IMG/VR virus record: IMGVR_UViG_3300042691_020932
Location: 18,591 to 82,590 of that record
Source of the DNA: a virus
DNA length: 64,000 nt
Reading direction: 5' to 3' (one strand)
This document shows positions 41,335 through 48,100 of the stretch, piece after piece. The notes under the pieces are model-generated. The model worked only from the letters and a program-made list of their open reading frames with translations. It was not told the origin of the DNA and did not search any database. Numbering within the stretch: the first letter of the stretch is position 1; every line of letters begins with the position of its first letter. The position numbers and the translations under genes were made by a program.

Positions 41335-41661
41335 TCAGTTACGCATCAGGGAAAGATAACCATCCTCGGAGAGAGTATCCTCAGACAGGTTGACATTGCG
41401 AGCACAAGAGATTGCATCAGCAAAGTTATCGAAAGTACCAAAGTTTTTCTGATTACCACACCAGCAACCTTTGTACTCATAAATCATTGCTTCCACAGTA
41501 AATACATCGTTTTTGAAGTTACGATCTACACTGTGCTTGATATAAACTTTCCCGTCATTTCGGGTGTACTTATCGAAGATGGAAGACTTGAAAGTAAGAG
41601 TGAAATCAGTGATGAAATCACCAGTGAGATTGATGCTTTTTTGGAAGAGAGTTTCAGTCAT
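41335..41661 (-). CDS. Unknown protein of 108 residues
   Basis: MTETLFQKSINLTGDFITDF, then beta-rich sequence (TLTFKSSIFDKYTRND, VYIKHSVDRNFKNDVFTVEA) and a CWCGNQKNFGTF turn. The stop is 7 bp before repeat copy 6, with repeat copy 7 upstream, so the gene is a cassette bounded by two copies. Function unknown. Confidence 0.75.
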   Translation of the reverse strand: MTETLFQKSINLTGDFITDFTLTFKSSIFDKYTRNDGKVYIKHSVDRNFKNDVFTVEAMIYEYKGCWCGNQKNFGTFDNFADAISCARNVNLSEDTLSEDGYLSLMRN

Positions 41662-41686
41662 TTAGTGGTTTTTCGTTTGAGTCCTT

Positions 41687-41714
41687 ATACTACTAGGACA
41701 CTTTAGGTGGCCCA
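41687..41714 (-). repeat. Intergenic 28-bp repeat, copy 7
   Basis: ACCT-core copy. It shares the flank TTTCAAATGATTAG with copy 4. Confidence 0.9.
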
Positions 41715-41718
41715 CTAA

Positions 41719-41862
41719 TCATTTGAAACTCACATTCACTCCAACAATTCTAGCAGTAGGATTGCGTACTTTTGCTGTCTCGCGTGCATCTTTTGGAGAG
41801 TTAGCATATACTTCCTCCTTAAAGACTTTGCCACCAACGTAGAGATCAACGATGTACTTCAT
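41719..41862 (-). CDS. Unknown protein of 47 residues
   Basis: MKYIVDLYVGGKVFKEEVYA, then NSPKDARETAKVRNPTARIV. A small beta-alpha-beta protein of a type I recall from cyanophages (YVGGKVFKEEVYA). It follows the longer intergenic element and a possible terminator. Function unknown. Confidence 0.73.
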   Translation of the reverse strand: MKYIVDLYVGGKVFKEEVYANSPKDARETAKVRNPTARIVGVNVSFK

Positions 41863-41876
41863 GTGCTTGTTTGTAT

Positions 41877-41999
41877 TTTAGAAAAAATTGATGATTTCAC
41901 TGCAGTGGATGACCTTTGACCCGTGTGCAGTGAAATTGCAGAAAAATCAGGTTTTTGGTTGAGTGGTGGACTGGGTTCTCGGTGAGACTCAAGTGAGAA
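41877..41999 (-). repeat. Second intergenic element, copy A (about 120 bp)
   Basis: Shares with 48101-48212 a 26-bp identical core containing CAGTGAAATTGCAGAAAA (plus strand), plus matching ends (TTTTAGAAAAAAT on one side, GGTGAGACTCA on the other). It fills the space from the stop at 42000 nearly to the start at 41862. Confidence 0.85.
41882..41936 (-). terminator. 11-bp stem-loop followed by T run inside the second intergenic element
   Basis: ATTTCACTGCA and TGCAGTGAAAT form a perfect 11-bp stem with a 21-nt loop. On the minus strand it is followed after CATCAA by TTTTTT. The stem is not preserved in the other copy of the element. Confidence 0.6.
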
Positions 42000-42191
42000 T
42001 CACAGGGTCTGCCAGTCTTGTGCCTCTTTCAAGTTAGAGTTAAAGAACTTTTGCAAGATAGACTCAATTACAGGTTGCCACTGTTTGTCTTTAATTGAGT
42101 CACGATTCTGTGCTTCGACAAGAAACTTAAGGATGCAAGTCTCTTCGTTTGGAGTGAAGTCAACGCGAGTGAAAGTGTAACCGTCAGTCAT
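42000..42191 (-). CDS. Unknown protein of 63 residues
   Basis: MTDGYTFTRVDFTPNEETCI, then LKFLVEAQNRDSIKDKQWQP and a C-terminal helix. The start overlaps the preceding stop. Its stop touches the second intergenic element. Function unknown. Confidence 0.7.
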   Translation of the reverse strand: MTDGYTFTRVDFTPNEETCILKFLVEAQNRDSIKDKQWQPVIESILQKFFNSNLKEAQDWQTL

Positions 42192-42418
42192 CATTTAATC
42201 CAGCAACTTTTGTTTGATTTGTTTTGTGCTCTTGCAAAAGAACCAGCATCGTGGCATAATTTAGAGAGTTTAATTAGAACCTCACGATCTTTCACTGGAC
42301 GCTCAAATGCAAGATCATTGTTCATACTTAGAGAGACCAAATCTCTCAACAATCTTTCACATCGAAGTGCCTCATTGATTGTAAAGTTTTCGTTGATAAT
42401 TGGGCGAAAGTTCTTCAT
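42191..42418 (-). CDS. Unknown helical protein of 75 residues
   Basis: MKNFRPIINENFTINEALRC, then LLRDLVSLSMNNDLAFERPV and a basic end (RAQNKSNKSCWIK). Mostly helical. An ATG two codons upstream is also possible. Function unknown. Confidence 0.7.
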   Translation of the reverse strand: MKNFRPIINENFTINEALRCERLLRDLVSLSMNNDLAFERPVKDREVLIKLSKLCHDAGSFARAQNKSNKSCWIK

Positions 42419-42420
42419 AA

Positions 42421-42588
42421 TCAAACAGGAAAAACTTCTACAGAACGAATAAGATTTGTGCGATCTTGTGCTAGGTAATCATCAGCGATTTTACCACACG
42501 ATGAACGAGATTGAATAATCTTTTCCTCATAAAGATTCTCATCTTCATCAGGAACCCAATACTCAATCAGCATACGATAGGTTTTCAT
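42421..42588 (-). CDS. Unknown acidic protein of 55 residues
   Basis: MKTYRMLIEYWVPDEDENLY, then EEKIIQSRSSCGKIADDYLA. Beta-then-helix layout. The start shares a base with the stop of the gene upstream, indicating coupling. Function unknown. Confidence 0.68.
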   Translation of the reverse strand: MKTYRMLIEYWVPDEDENLYEEKIIQSRSSCGKIADDYLAQDRTNLIRSVEVFPV

Positions 42589-42836
42589 CAGTAGTGTGCC
42601 TCAGAGTAGTCAAGAACTTCGCTGTACTTAGCGATACCATCATAGCAACGCTTTGCCATTTCAGAATCACCTTCAGCGATGTAACCTTTCAGAAACTCAA
42701 AGCAGTATTTGATACGCTGCTCTGGAGTAACTTTAGCGAGTTGTTGTTGCTTACGCTCATAGGCAGCGTTGTAGGCAAACATCTCACGATCTTCGAGGGA
42801 GATGTTGTGAAACTTGCGGTCGGTAGTGTTATTCAT
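42588..42836 (-). CDS. Unknown helical protein of 82 residues
   Basis: MNNTTDRKFHNISLEDREMF, then YNAAYERKQQQLAKVTPEQR and KYCFEFLKGYIAEGDSEMAK. Probably all helical, possibly a TPR-like hairpin. The ATG at 42836 is the end of repeat copy 8 itself, so the repeat directly abuts the start. Function unknown. Confidence 0.75.
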   Translation of the reverse strand: MNNTTDRKFHNISLEDREMFAYNAAYERKQQQLAKVTPEQRIKYCFEFLKGYIAEGDSEMAKRCYDGIAKYSEVLDYSEAHY

Positions 42837-42862
42837 ACTACTAGGACACTTTGCAGGGCCCA
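42835..42862 (-). repeat. Intergenic 28-bp repeat, copy 8
   Basis: CTGC-core copy with upstream flank TAACAAATAG. It lies between the stop at 42870 and the ATG at 42836. Confidence 0.9.
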
Positions 42863-42869
42863 CTATTTG

Positions 42870-43124
42870 TTACCAGCGGCCTTGTTGTATGAGAATCTTT
42901 TTGATTTCAGTATAAATGAACTGACGAAGTTTAGTGTCGGCAGTGTTATCAAAAGCATAATAAAGACGATTCAAATACTCATTCTGTGTCAGTCCAATGT
43001 TACCATCACCACCGATTTCATTGAGTGATGAACCTGCCTGCACACGATTCTTTCCAAAGTTGCCAGACACACGCCCAGTTGTTCTCAGTTTGGGCTTTAT
43101 CTTTGAGAGATTAGAGTATGTCAT
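42870..43124 (-). CDS. Unknown protein of 84 residues
   Basis: MTYSNLSKIKPKLRTTGRVS, with a basic, Gly-containing N-terminus (GNFGKNRVQAGSSLNEIGGD) and a helical C-terminus (LRQFIYTEIKKILIQQGRW). The layout suggests nucleic-acid or protein binding, but no family is recognised. It overlaps the upstream gene by 4 bp. Confidence 0.72.
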   Translation of the reverse strand: MTYSNLSKIKPKLRTTGRVSGNFGKNRVQAGSSLNEIGGDGNIGLTQNEYLNRLYYAFDNTADTKLRQFIYTEIKKILIQQGRW

Positions 43125-43306
43125 TTGAATTGTTCTAGAACATCAATAAAGTGTTGGATACAATCTTTGGGGATGTGGATGGTTTGGTATCCAGGACCAT
43201 TACCATCTTCCACACTCACAGTGCCATACTCATCAGCAGTAAAATCAAAACTCCAACCATCTTCTTCGTGTTCGATTTTGATGTGTTTGGTGATAGTGTA
43301 AGTCAT
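43121..43306 (-). CDS. Unknown protein of 61 residues
   Basis: MTYTITKHIKIEHEEDGWSF, then DFTADEYGTVSVEDGNGPGY and a C-terminal helix. A beta sheet plus one helix. Both ends overlap neighbours by 4 bp. Function unknown. Confidence 0.72.
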   Translation of the reverse strand: MTYTITKHIKIEHEEDGWSFDFTADEYGTVSVEDGNGPGYQTIHIPKDCIQHFIDVLEQFK

Positions 43307-43476
43307 TCATCCTCCTCATAAGGAAACATTTCGTCGTATTCTTCGTCAGTTAGAGTGAGATACTGAACATCAGCATTTTTGTGCTCTTCAGCATACACTA
43401 ATTGATAGTGTGCGAAAGAAGATGGGTCACTGCTAGCATACTCTACCAGACCATCAACAATACAAAGGTAGTTCAT
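43303..43476 (-). CDS. Unknown acidic protein of 57 residues
   Basis: MNYLCIVDGLVEYASSDPSS, then LVYAEEHKNADVQYLTLTDE and an acidic end (MFPYEEDE). Both ends overlap neighbours by 4 bp, which places it in a coupled four-gene run (43697 to 42870). Function unknown. Confidence 0.7.
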   Translation of the reverse strand: MNYLCIVDGLVEYASSDPSSFAHYQLVYAEEHKNADVQYLTLTDEEYDEMFPYEEDE

Positions 43477-43697
43477 CGTGCCAAAGATAAGTTGTATTTG
43501 ATAATCAAAAGGTCTCGCACTTGTTCTCGGTCGATACTATCACCACAGAACGGCACTTCTTTAATCTTTGCAATCCTGATAATGTCGTTGGTTGCTTTAC
43601 GAACTAGAGTACGATTTGCACCCATCGGATATAATCCATCAGGACCATAGAACGACATCACATAATCAATGAAATCGTTAATAAACTCTTTAGACAT
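43473..43697 (-). CDS. Conserved cyanophage protein of 74 residues
   Basis: MSKEFINDFIDYVMSFYGPD, then GLYPMGANRTLVRKATNDII and VPFCGDSIDREQVRDLLIIK. The FINDFIDYVMSFYG and DSIDREQVRD pattern recurs in cyanophages. Helical. Function unknown. Confidence 0.78.
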   Translation of the reverse strand: MSKEFINDFIDYVMSFYGPDGLYPMGANRTLVRKATNDIIRIAKIKEVPFCGDSIDREQVRDLLIIKYNLSLAR

Positions 43698-43699
43698 AA

Positions 43700-44134
43700 T
43701 CACTTAGCGTAGAGATAACCACCAGACCAATCGGCATTCTCCAGCAGATATTCACGATCTTTGATCAATCGCAGATCATAACGAACACCTTTGGCAGGAG
43801 ATTTCCAAGTCGCAGACTTATATACTTCGCCAGTGTTCTTGTCAATGAAGCAATGAACGGAGCGGGAACCGCCACCACTCACAAAGATGACTTTGTGATA
43901 CTTTTTACCAGTCTCAACAGTATAATCAATGTCACACTTGCCAGACTTGAGTTCATCAACCTTGCGAATGTGATACTCTACATTCTCACCACGCTCAGCA
44001 GAAGTCTGATGACCGCGAATAGAATACTGACGATAGTTGTCTTTCAGTGCTTCAATCAGCAGGAGAGTGTGCTTATACACATTCTCTGCGATGGTTTGTT
44101 TTGCTTGTGCTTGCATTTCAGTGGTTGTACTCAT
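43700..44134 (-). CDS. Conserved protein of 144 residues, unknown function
   Basis: MSTTTEMQAQAKQTIAENVY, a helical N-terminal half, then a beta half with KVIFVSGGGSRSVHCFIDKN, TGEVYKSATWKSPAKGVRYD and LLENADWSGGYLYAK. The C-terminal pattern (CFID-GEVYKSA-WKSPAKGVRYDLR) recurs in cyanophages and resembles small DNA-metabolism-associated proteins of unknown role. The ATG at 44134 is formed by the end of repeat copy 9; MQAQAK (44116) is an alternative start. Confidence 0.78.
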   Translation of the reverse strand: MSTTTEMQAQAKQTIAENVYKHTLLLIEALKDNYRQYSIRGHQTSAERGENVEYHIRKVDELKSGKCDIDYTVETGKKYHKVIFVSGGGSRSVHCFIDKNTGEVYKSATWKSPAKGVRYDLRLIKDREYLLENADWSGGYLYAK

Positions 44135-44160
44135 ACTACTAGGACACTTTGCAGGGCCCA
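44133..44160 (-). repeat. Intergenic 28-bp repeat, copy 9
   Basis: CTGC-core copy. It begins 1 bp after the stop at 44162 and ends in the ATG at 44134, so it is the whole intergenic region. Confidence 0.92.
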
Positions 44161-44161
44161 A

Positions 44162-45076
44162 TTACCAACTCTTTGCCATTGTGAAGTTTGCGTGAGAGAA
44201 TGTCTCGCGATCCACTACTTTGAAGATGCCGTAATCGTTTTTGATTACATAACCCTCGTGGAAACTTGCCACATCCCACAGGAAACATTCGATGTCGTCT
44301 TCTTCGTGAATGAAGAGGAACAAATCATCCTTGATTGTCTTCACCAACTTCCAAAGCCGGATGAGGTTCTTGTCACAATCACATTTTTCTGCAATTTCAT
44401 CCTCACAGATGATACGTTGCTCCCTGATGCAAGCATTGATCTCTTTTTTGATTTGTGATGCCTTGCGATCACTCACAAACTCACACAGAGTTGACATTTG
44501 CTTGGCAAACTTACACACATCTGCCAAATCCTCACGATAAGGATTCAGGGACACTGCAGGTTGCACGAATAAGCATTTCTTAGTGCTTGCAAACTTGCTG
44601 GTGATAGGGTGTGCTACCATTTCAGGCAGACGCTCACCAGTGTAGTAAGTATGGGGAGCAACGATAATCTCTTGACGAACAACCTCAGGAAACTTATAGG
44701 TAATGGTGTTGGGTTTGAATGTATCAAGACCCTTACCGAAACCAATCCAATCTCCCTGATACACATTGTTAGTGCGAGGCAGGAAATCCAAGCAATAGAT
44801 GAGGATTTGCGTTACGCGAGGTTGACCGCCAAAATGGGTAAAGATGTCGTCCTCGTTATAGCACAGGCGAATCTTTTGCTTATTAAATGCTGCTTTGGTG
44901 CAGACAAAAAACTTACCATTCTCAGGATTAGTGCCCCAAACAATAGCAGGAGCGCCATCCATCTTGACACTGATAGTAGAATCAGCACTGAACCAATCGA
45001 GCACCGAAAGATCACCATTTAGGATAGAATCTTCGGGATGTTCGATATGTTTGTTTTGCATTGGTTGCTTACTCAT
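44162..45076 (-). CDS. Ligase-superfamily nucleotidyltransferase-like protein (DUF6267-like)
   Basis: The 304 residues contain SVKMDGAPAIVWGTN (K38, D40, G41), which fits motif I (KxDG) of the ATP-dependent DNA/RNA ligase and capping-enzyme superfamily; VYQGDWIGFGKG in the place of motif III; and HEGYVIKNDYGIFKV (E274 to K279) as motif IV with a following motif V lysine. A helical, Cys-rich insert (about residues 195-245) is unusual. The family resembles phage proteins called DUF6267, as I recall. The lysine would form an AMP or GMP adduct; substrate unknown. The gene lies between repeat copies 9 and 10, with its start at the repeat end. Confidence 0.72.
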   Translation of the reverse strand: MSKQPMQNKHIEHPEDSILNGDLSVLDWFSADSTISVKMDGAPAIVWGTNPENGKFFVCTKAAFNKQKIRLCYNEDDIFTHFGGQPRVTQILIYCLDFLPRTNNVYQGDWIGFGKGLDTFKPNTITYKFPEVVRQEIIVAPHTYYTGERLPEMVAHPITSKFASTKKCLFVQPAVSLNPYREDLADVCKFAKQMSTLCEFVSDRKASQIKKEINACIREQRIICEDEIAEKCDCDKNLIRLWKLVKTIKDDLFLFIHEEDDIECFLWDVASFHEGYVIKNDYGIFKVVDRETFSHANFTMAKSW

Positions 45077-45102
45077 ACTACTAGGACACTTTGCAGGGCC
45101 CA
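45075..45102 (-). repeat. Intergenic 28-bp repeat, copy 10
   Basis: CTGC-core copy. It lies between the stop at 45106 and the ATG at 45076. Confidence 0.92.
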
Positions 45103-45105
45103 GAA

Positions 45106-45309
45106 TCAAACCTCTGCCAGTTTCTGTAGACGATTGCGAATATCAAAGAGTTCCATATCATCCATATCTACAGCATCCAAATCTACAGGAGCAAACTCCT
45201 CCAGATTTACACTACCATCAGAATAAATGGGGGCATAGTACAACTCATCGCCATCTTCTTGCGATAGAGTATAAACGCAACCGTGATTAGTGGAAGTAAC
45301 GAAAATCAT
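45106..45309 (-). CDS. Unknown acidic protein of 67 residues
   Basis: MIFVTSTNHGCVYTLSQEDG, then DELYYAPIYSDGSVNLEEFA and an acidic C-terminal helix. I recall a similar short family (YTLS-DGDEL-APIY) in cyanophages. The start at 45309 is just after a stem-loop. Function unknown. Confidence 0.75.
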   Translation of the reverse strand: MIFVTSTNHGCVYTLSQEDGDELYYAPIYSDGSVNLEEFAPVDLDAVDMDDMELFDIRNRLQKLAEV

Positions 45310-45337
45310 TGGAGTTTCAAGAACAAAGGTACAATAA

Positions 45338-45367
45338 AGGAGCACCTGCTAAATTACAAGTGCTCCT
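45338..45367 (-). terminator. 8-bp stem-loop, probable terminator
   Basis: AGGAGCAC and GTGCTCCT flank a 14-nt loop. On the minus strand TTTATTGT follows. It lies between the stop at 45378 and the start at 45309. Confidence 0.65.
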
Positions 45368-45377
45368 GTGCTAATTA

Positions 45378-45620
45378 TCAAACTGCTACACGACGTGCAG
45401 ACAGTTGTTGATTCACAAAGTTCAATACTTGCTTCACATAAGGAGAAACAGTTTGAGTGAACTTAACCACATCTTCACGAAGTTTGTTGACTTCATACTG
45501 ATGGATTTGCCAGCGAACCTGAATGTCTTGGAAGTATTGATCGCGAGTAATCAGTACCTGAGGGACGGACACTTCGGGAGCAACAACAACATTAGTGGTT
45601 TGCTTGCGAGCGCGAGGCAT
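45378..45620 (-). CDS. Unknown protein of 80 residues
   Basis: MPRARKQTTNVVVAPEVSVP, a basic start and Val-rich linker, then long helices (YFQDIQVRWQIHQYEVNKLR, VKFTQTVSPYVKQVLNFVNQ). A coiled-coil or DNA-associated role is possible but not shown. The ATG at 45620 is preferred over a frame through repeat copy 11. Confidence 0.7.
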   Translation of the reverse strand: MPRARKQTTNVVVAPEVSVPQVLITRDQYFQDIQVRWQIHQYEVNKLREDVVKFTQTVSPYVKQVLNFVNQQLSARRVAV

Positions 45621-45636
45621 GAAATGAATGCGTCTT

Positions 45637-45664
45637 ACATTACTAGGACACTTTACAGGGCCCA
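45637..45664 (-). repeat. Intergenic 28-bp repeat, copy 11
   Basis: CTGT-core copy with AATGTAAG in place of AGTATGAG. It begins 2 bp after the methyltransferase stop. Confidence 0.9.
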
Positions 45665-45666
45665 CT

Positions 45667-46743
45667 CTATGCAAAGAATGATTTTAGTGGATTTTGATTG
45701 ATCCTATGCTGTTCTGGTAGTGCTTGCCAGATAGTTTTCTCAATAATATCAAATCTGAGGTTATATGCACCATTTGTGGATGCAAAAGATACTTCAGACC
45801 AGTTAATTGATTGCATCACACTATCAAGAATCTTCTTGTCAGTAAGTGCTACAATTCCATAACCTCTACGATGTGGCAAATCCTCAAAATGTGTGTAATA
45901 CTTCATTGCTTCTGCACCAAAACATGTAGAAGGTAGATAATAGTCACATGCGTAGAGATGTTTCTTATTTCTTGTGCTTCCTGGAGTTCCACCATCAGAC
46001 AAAGAATACAATTTCACAATGTTACTCAGATCAACCTTTTCTTCCTCAATTTTGTGATGTTTGGCCCAAATCTGAAAGACAACATTAACGCTAACATCTT
46101 TGCCACCAGGATAATGAAACTCAGAATCTACAACCTCACTATGAATGAGATTCATATCTTTGACTCTTGATTTGCAACTACCCTTTCCGTTGCTATCAAA
46201 TAGTTGTGGCAAAATAAAGCACACAAAATCAGAGAACTGTGCGGCATGATTGATAAACTTAAGTGCCAAATGTCCTCGCAATCCGAATGGTGGATTACCG
46301 ATACATACGTTCTTCTCAGTGGTAGGTTTCCAGCGTAAAAAGTCCTGTTTCTCTACACCTTCACAGCGAGGTTCAATGTCTACACCAACGCGCTGATAGA
46401 TGGGTAGAACCTTATAGAAACTACCATCGCCAGCTGAGGGTTCAATGAACGTATATTCACGCAAATCTACACCAAGATCACCCAGAACTTTGAGAGTTTG
46501 CTTGTAGCAATACTCTGCAGTATCTGGGTGAGTAAAGAACTGATCTTTCTCTTTATCAGTGAAATTGGAGTAGAGAATTGGAACACCTGCTAACCGACAC
46601 AAATCAAAGTAGTATTGTGGCGGAACCTCTTTCTTCTCCATCCACCGATTTACTGTACCTTTGTGTAGATACAACTCCTCGCAGACAGCATCAATGCCAA
46701 ACTTTTGGTAGATGGGAAGAAAGAAGTCGTAGATGTTTTTCAT
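45667..46743 (-). CDS. N6-adenine DNA methyltransferase with N-terminal helix-turn-helix
   Basis: The 358 residues hold an N-terminal helix-turn-helix-like segment (about 15-55, with LHKGTVNRWMEKKEVP), then FTHPDTAEYCYKQTL as motif X, FIEPSAGDGSFY (100-110) as the AdoMet-binding motif I, VGVDIEP as motif II, and IGNPPFG (148-154) as the catalytic NPPF motif IV. This order fits gamma-type amino-methyltransferases of type II restriction-modification systems. The C-terminal 150 residues would be the target-recognition part. The start overlaps the stop of the putative nuclease gene upstream (ATGA). The HTH could make it autoregulatory, as in some MTases. Confidence 0.85.
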   Translation of the reverse strand: MKNIYDFFLPIYQKFGIDAVCEELYLHKGTVNRWMEKKEVPPQYYFDLCRLAGVPILYSNFTDKEKDQFFTHPDTAEYCYKQTLKVLGDLGVDLREYTFIEPSAGDGSFYKVLPIYQRVGVDIEPRCEGVEKQDFLRWKPTTEKNVCIGNPPFGLRGHLALKFINHAAQFSDFVCFILPQLFDSNGKGSCKSRVKDMNLIHSEVVDSEFHYPGGKDVSVNVVFQIWAKHHKIEEEKVDLSNIVKLYSLSDGGTPGSTRNKKHLYACDYYLPSTCFGAEAMKYYTHFEDLPHRRGYGIVALTDKKILDSVMQSINWSEVSFASTNGAYNLRFDIIEKTIWQALPEQHRINQNPLKSFFA

Positions 46744-47345
46744 GCAAGTTTGTTTGTCAGGAACTCCGATAGTGCTTCATCATCTGGATTTTCTACATCA
46801 TAGCAGAAAGTATAACCATTAGCAACACCCAGATGAACTTGCTTGTCGCGAAAATCCCACTTGTATTTGTCATTTTGATCGTTACGGAGAGTTGGTTTTG
46901 TGCCAAAGATTCCGTGACGAGCATCAAAAGTCACCTCAGAATAATCAAGAATAGTGAACCAAATCGTAGAATACTCAAAGTCAATGAAGACCAGTTTATC
47001 CCACTTCTCAGAGGCATAAAGATTCTCATGTTGCCATGCAGATTTCTTACCAGTTCCACGGCTAGCAGTCTTTACTTCGATGCGGAGTTTTGTACTATCA
47101 GGACGGTTAATCCAAATGTCATAAACACCGTCAGAGTTGTTGATGTTTTGATCCTCATCCCATTCTACATTGTAGGGAGTCAGTGCTTTGATAAACTTAT
47201 AGAGAGTTTGTTCTCCCCACTTACCACGTTCGTCGTTGCTAAGTTGTACGATCTCTTCAAAGTAAGATCCTTTCCAATAGTTACGCTCACGCAGTTTCTT
47301 GACAGCATCGCTGACAGTTTCGTTAAGAATGGTGCGGGATGACAT
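46740..47345 (-). CDS. Putative PD-(D/E)XK restriction endonuclease
   Basis: From MSSRTILNETVSDAVKKLRE (201 residues), an early helix contains ERGKWGEQTLYKF (E45). It is followed by GVYDIWIN (D76), then KLRIEVKTA (E90, K92), which is the D-Xn-ExK spacing of the PD-(D/E)XK nuclease fold. WDKLVFIDFEYSTIWFTIL adds the usual strands after the active site. Overlap with the methyltransferase gene by 4 bp makes a type II restriction partner the best reading. Other PD-(D/E)XK roles (repair or resolvase nuclease) remain possible. The start follows repeat copy 12; a longer frame through the repeat is rejected. Confidence 0.7.
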   Translation of the reverse strand: MSSRTILNETVSDAVKKLRERNYWKGSYFEEIVQLSNDERGKWGEQTLYKFIKALTPYNVEWDEDQNINNSDGVYDIWINRPDSTKLRIEVKTASRGTGKKSAWQHENLYASEKWDKLVFIDFEYSTIWFTILDYSEVTFDARHGIFGTKPTLRNDQNDKYKWDFRDKQVHLGVANGYTFCYDVENPDDEALSEFLTNKLA

Positions 47346-47361
47346 GAATTGAGTTGTGCTT

Positions 47362-47389
47362 ATATTATTGGGACAATTTAAAGGGCCCA
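47362..47389 (-). repeat. Intergenic 28-bp repeat, copy 12 (diverged)
   Basis: CTTT core, with AAATTGTCCCAATAATAT in place of the consensus. It is the most diverged copy and lies just upstream of the nuclease-methyltransferase pair. Confidence 0.85.
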
Positions 47390-47392
47390 CTA

Positions 47393-47572
47393 TCAGTCAA
47401 TGGGAAGTTTTGCCACACTTTTACCATTCTTGTGATCTGTGATATACTTTCGTGCAGAACTTTCAGTCCTACAAAGTTTCTCAAGTTGCTGACCGTTGTG
47501 GATAATAAGATACTGCTTCCCATAAGGAATAGCAGCATATGTATCCTTAAACATCGTAAATCCTTCTTTCAT
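47393..47572 (-). CDS. Unknown basic protein of 59 residues
   Basis: MKEGFTMFKDTYAAIPYGKQ, then YLIIHNGQQLEKLCRTESSA and a basic end. A small beta-alpha protein. The start overlaps the stop of the 176-residue gene (ATGA); MFKDTY six codons on is an alternative. Function unknown. Confidence 0.68.
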   Translation of the reverse strand: MKEGFTMFKDTYAAIPYGKQYLIIHNGQQLEKLCRTESSARKYITDHKNGKSVAKLPID

Positions 47573-48099
47573 ACAAGAAACCTCTTTTCATATTCCAGCA
47601 AATCAGATGGTGCAGGAATAATGTTGTCATCACATTCTACAGCATTTTCCCATCTTGCACCACTCTTTTGATATAGTTTGATATTAAGATGCTGGTACTT
47701 TAGGTTAGTTGGAACGTGTACTTTATAGTCAATTCCATCATTCTCAGTCAGCAAGCTAAGTTGCTTATTCTCACTCTTAGTCACTGTAATTGTGGAGCAA
47801 GATAACCAGAACAGATTCTCAAAAACATCATAATCTGATAGGTATTTGTCTGGGTTATCCATAATCATTCGACCAATGAATTGAGGTGACAAACAATGGT
47901 CGTGAGTGCGCTCTTTTGGATTATTCTTTGCTTCCTCACTTATCAATCCAAGATGATTCACTTGAGCGCAATCAAATACACCAATGTAGTAAATGCGTGT
48001 GATAGGTCGGAAGAAATCAGGGTCGCCCCAGTTGTCTACATTAGCACTCAAAGAGTTGAATGTAGTCTGACAGTAGGCTTTCCAGTTCTTGGAGTTCAT
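47569..48099 (-). CDS. Unknown protein of 176 residues next to the nuclease-methyltransferase pair
   Basis: MNSKNWKAYCQTTFNSLSAN, then YYIGVFDCAQVNHLGLISEE, KERTHDHCLSPQFIGRMIMD and NLFWLSCSTITVTKSENKQL. The THDHCLSPQ segment has a His-rich metal-site look, reminiscent of but not matching HNH nucleases. It starts directly after the second intergenic element and precedes the nuclease-methyltransferase pair by one small gene. It may be an accessory part of that module, but nothing proves it. Confidence 0.72.
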   Translation of the reverse strand: MNSKNWKAYCQTTFNSLSANVDNWGDPDFFRPITRIYYIGVFDCAQVNHLGLISEEAKNNPKERTHDHCLSPQFIGRMIMDNPDKYLSDYDVFENLFWLSCSTITVTKSENKQLSLLTENDGIDYKVHVPTNLKYQHLNIKLYQKSGARWENAVECDDNIIPAPSDLLEYEKRFLV

Positions 48100-48100
48100 T

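Noticed and set aside
35934-47390. A shared N-terminal peptide MGPxKCPSS in several predicted proteins
   Set aside because: It is only the translation of the 28-bp intergenic repeat in frame with the next ATG, mostly from GTG, TTG or CTG. The variable core is not biased to third codon positions, and copy 16 has a stop in that frame. True starts are placed after the repeat.
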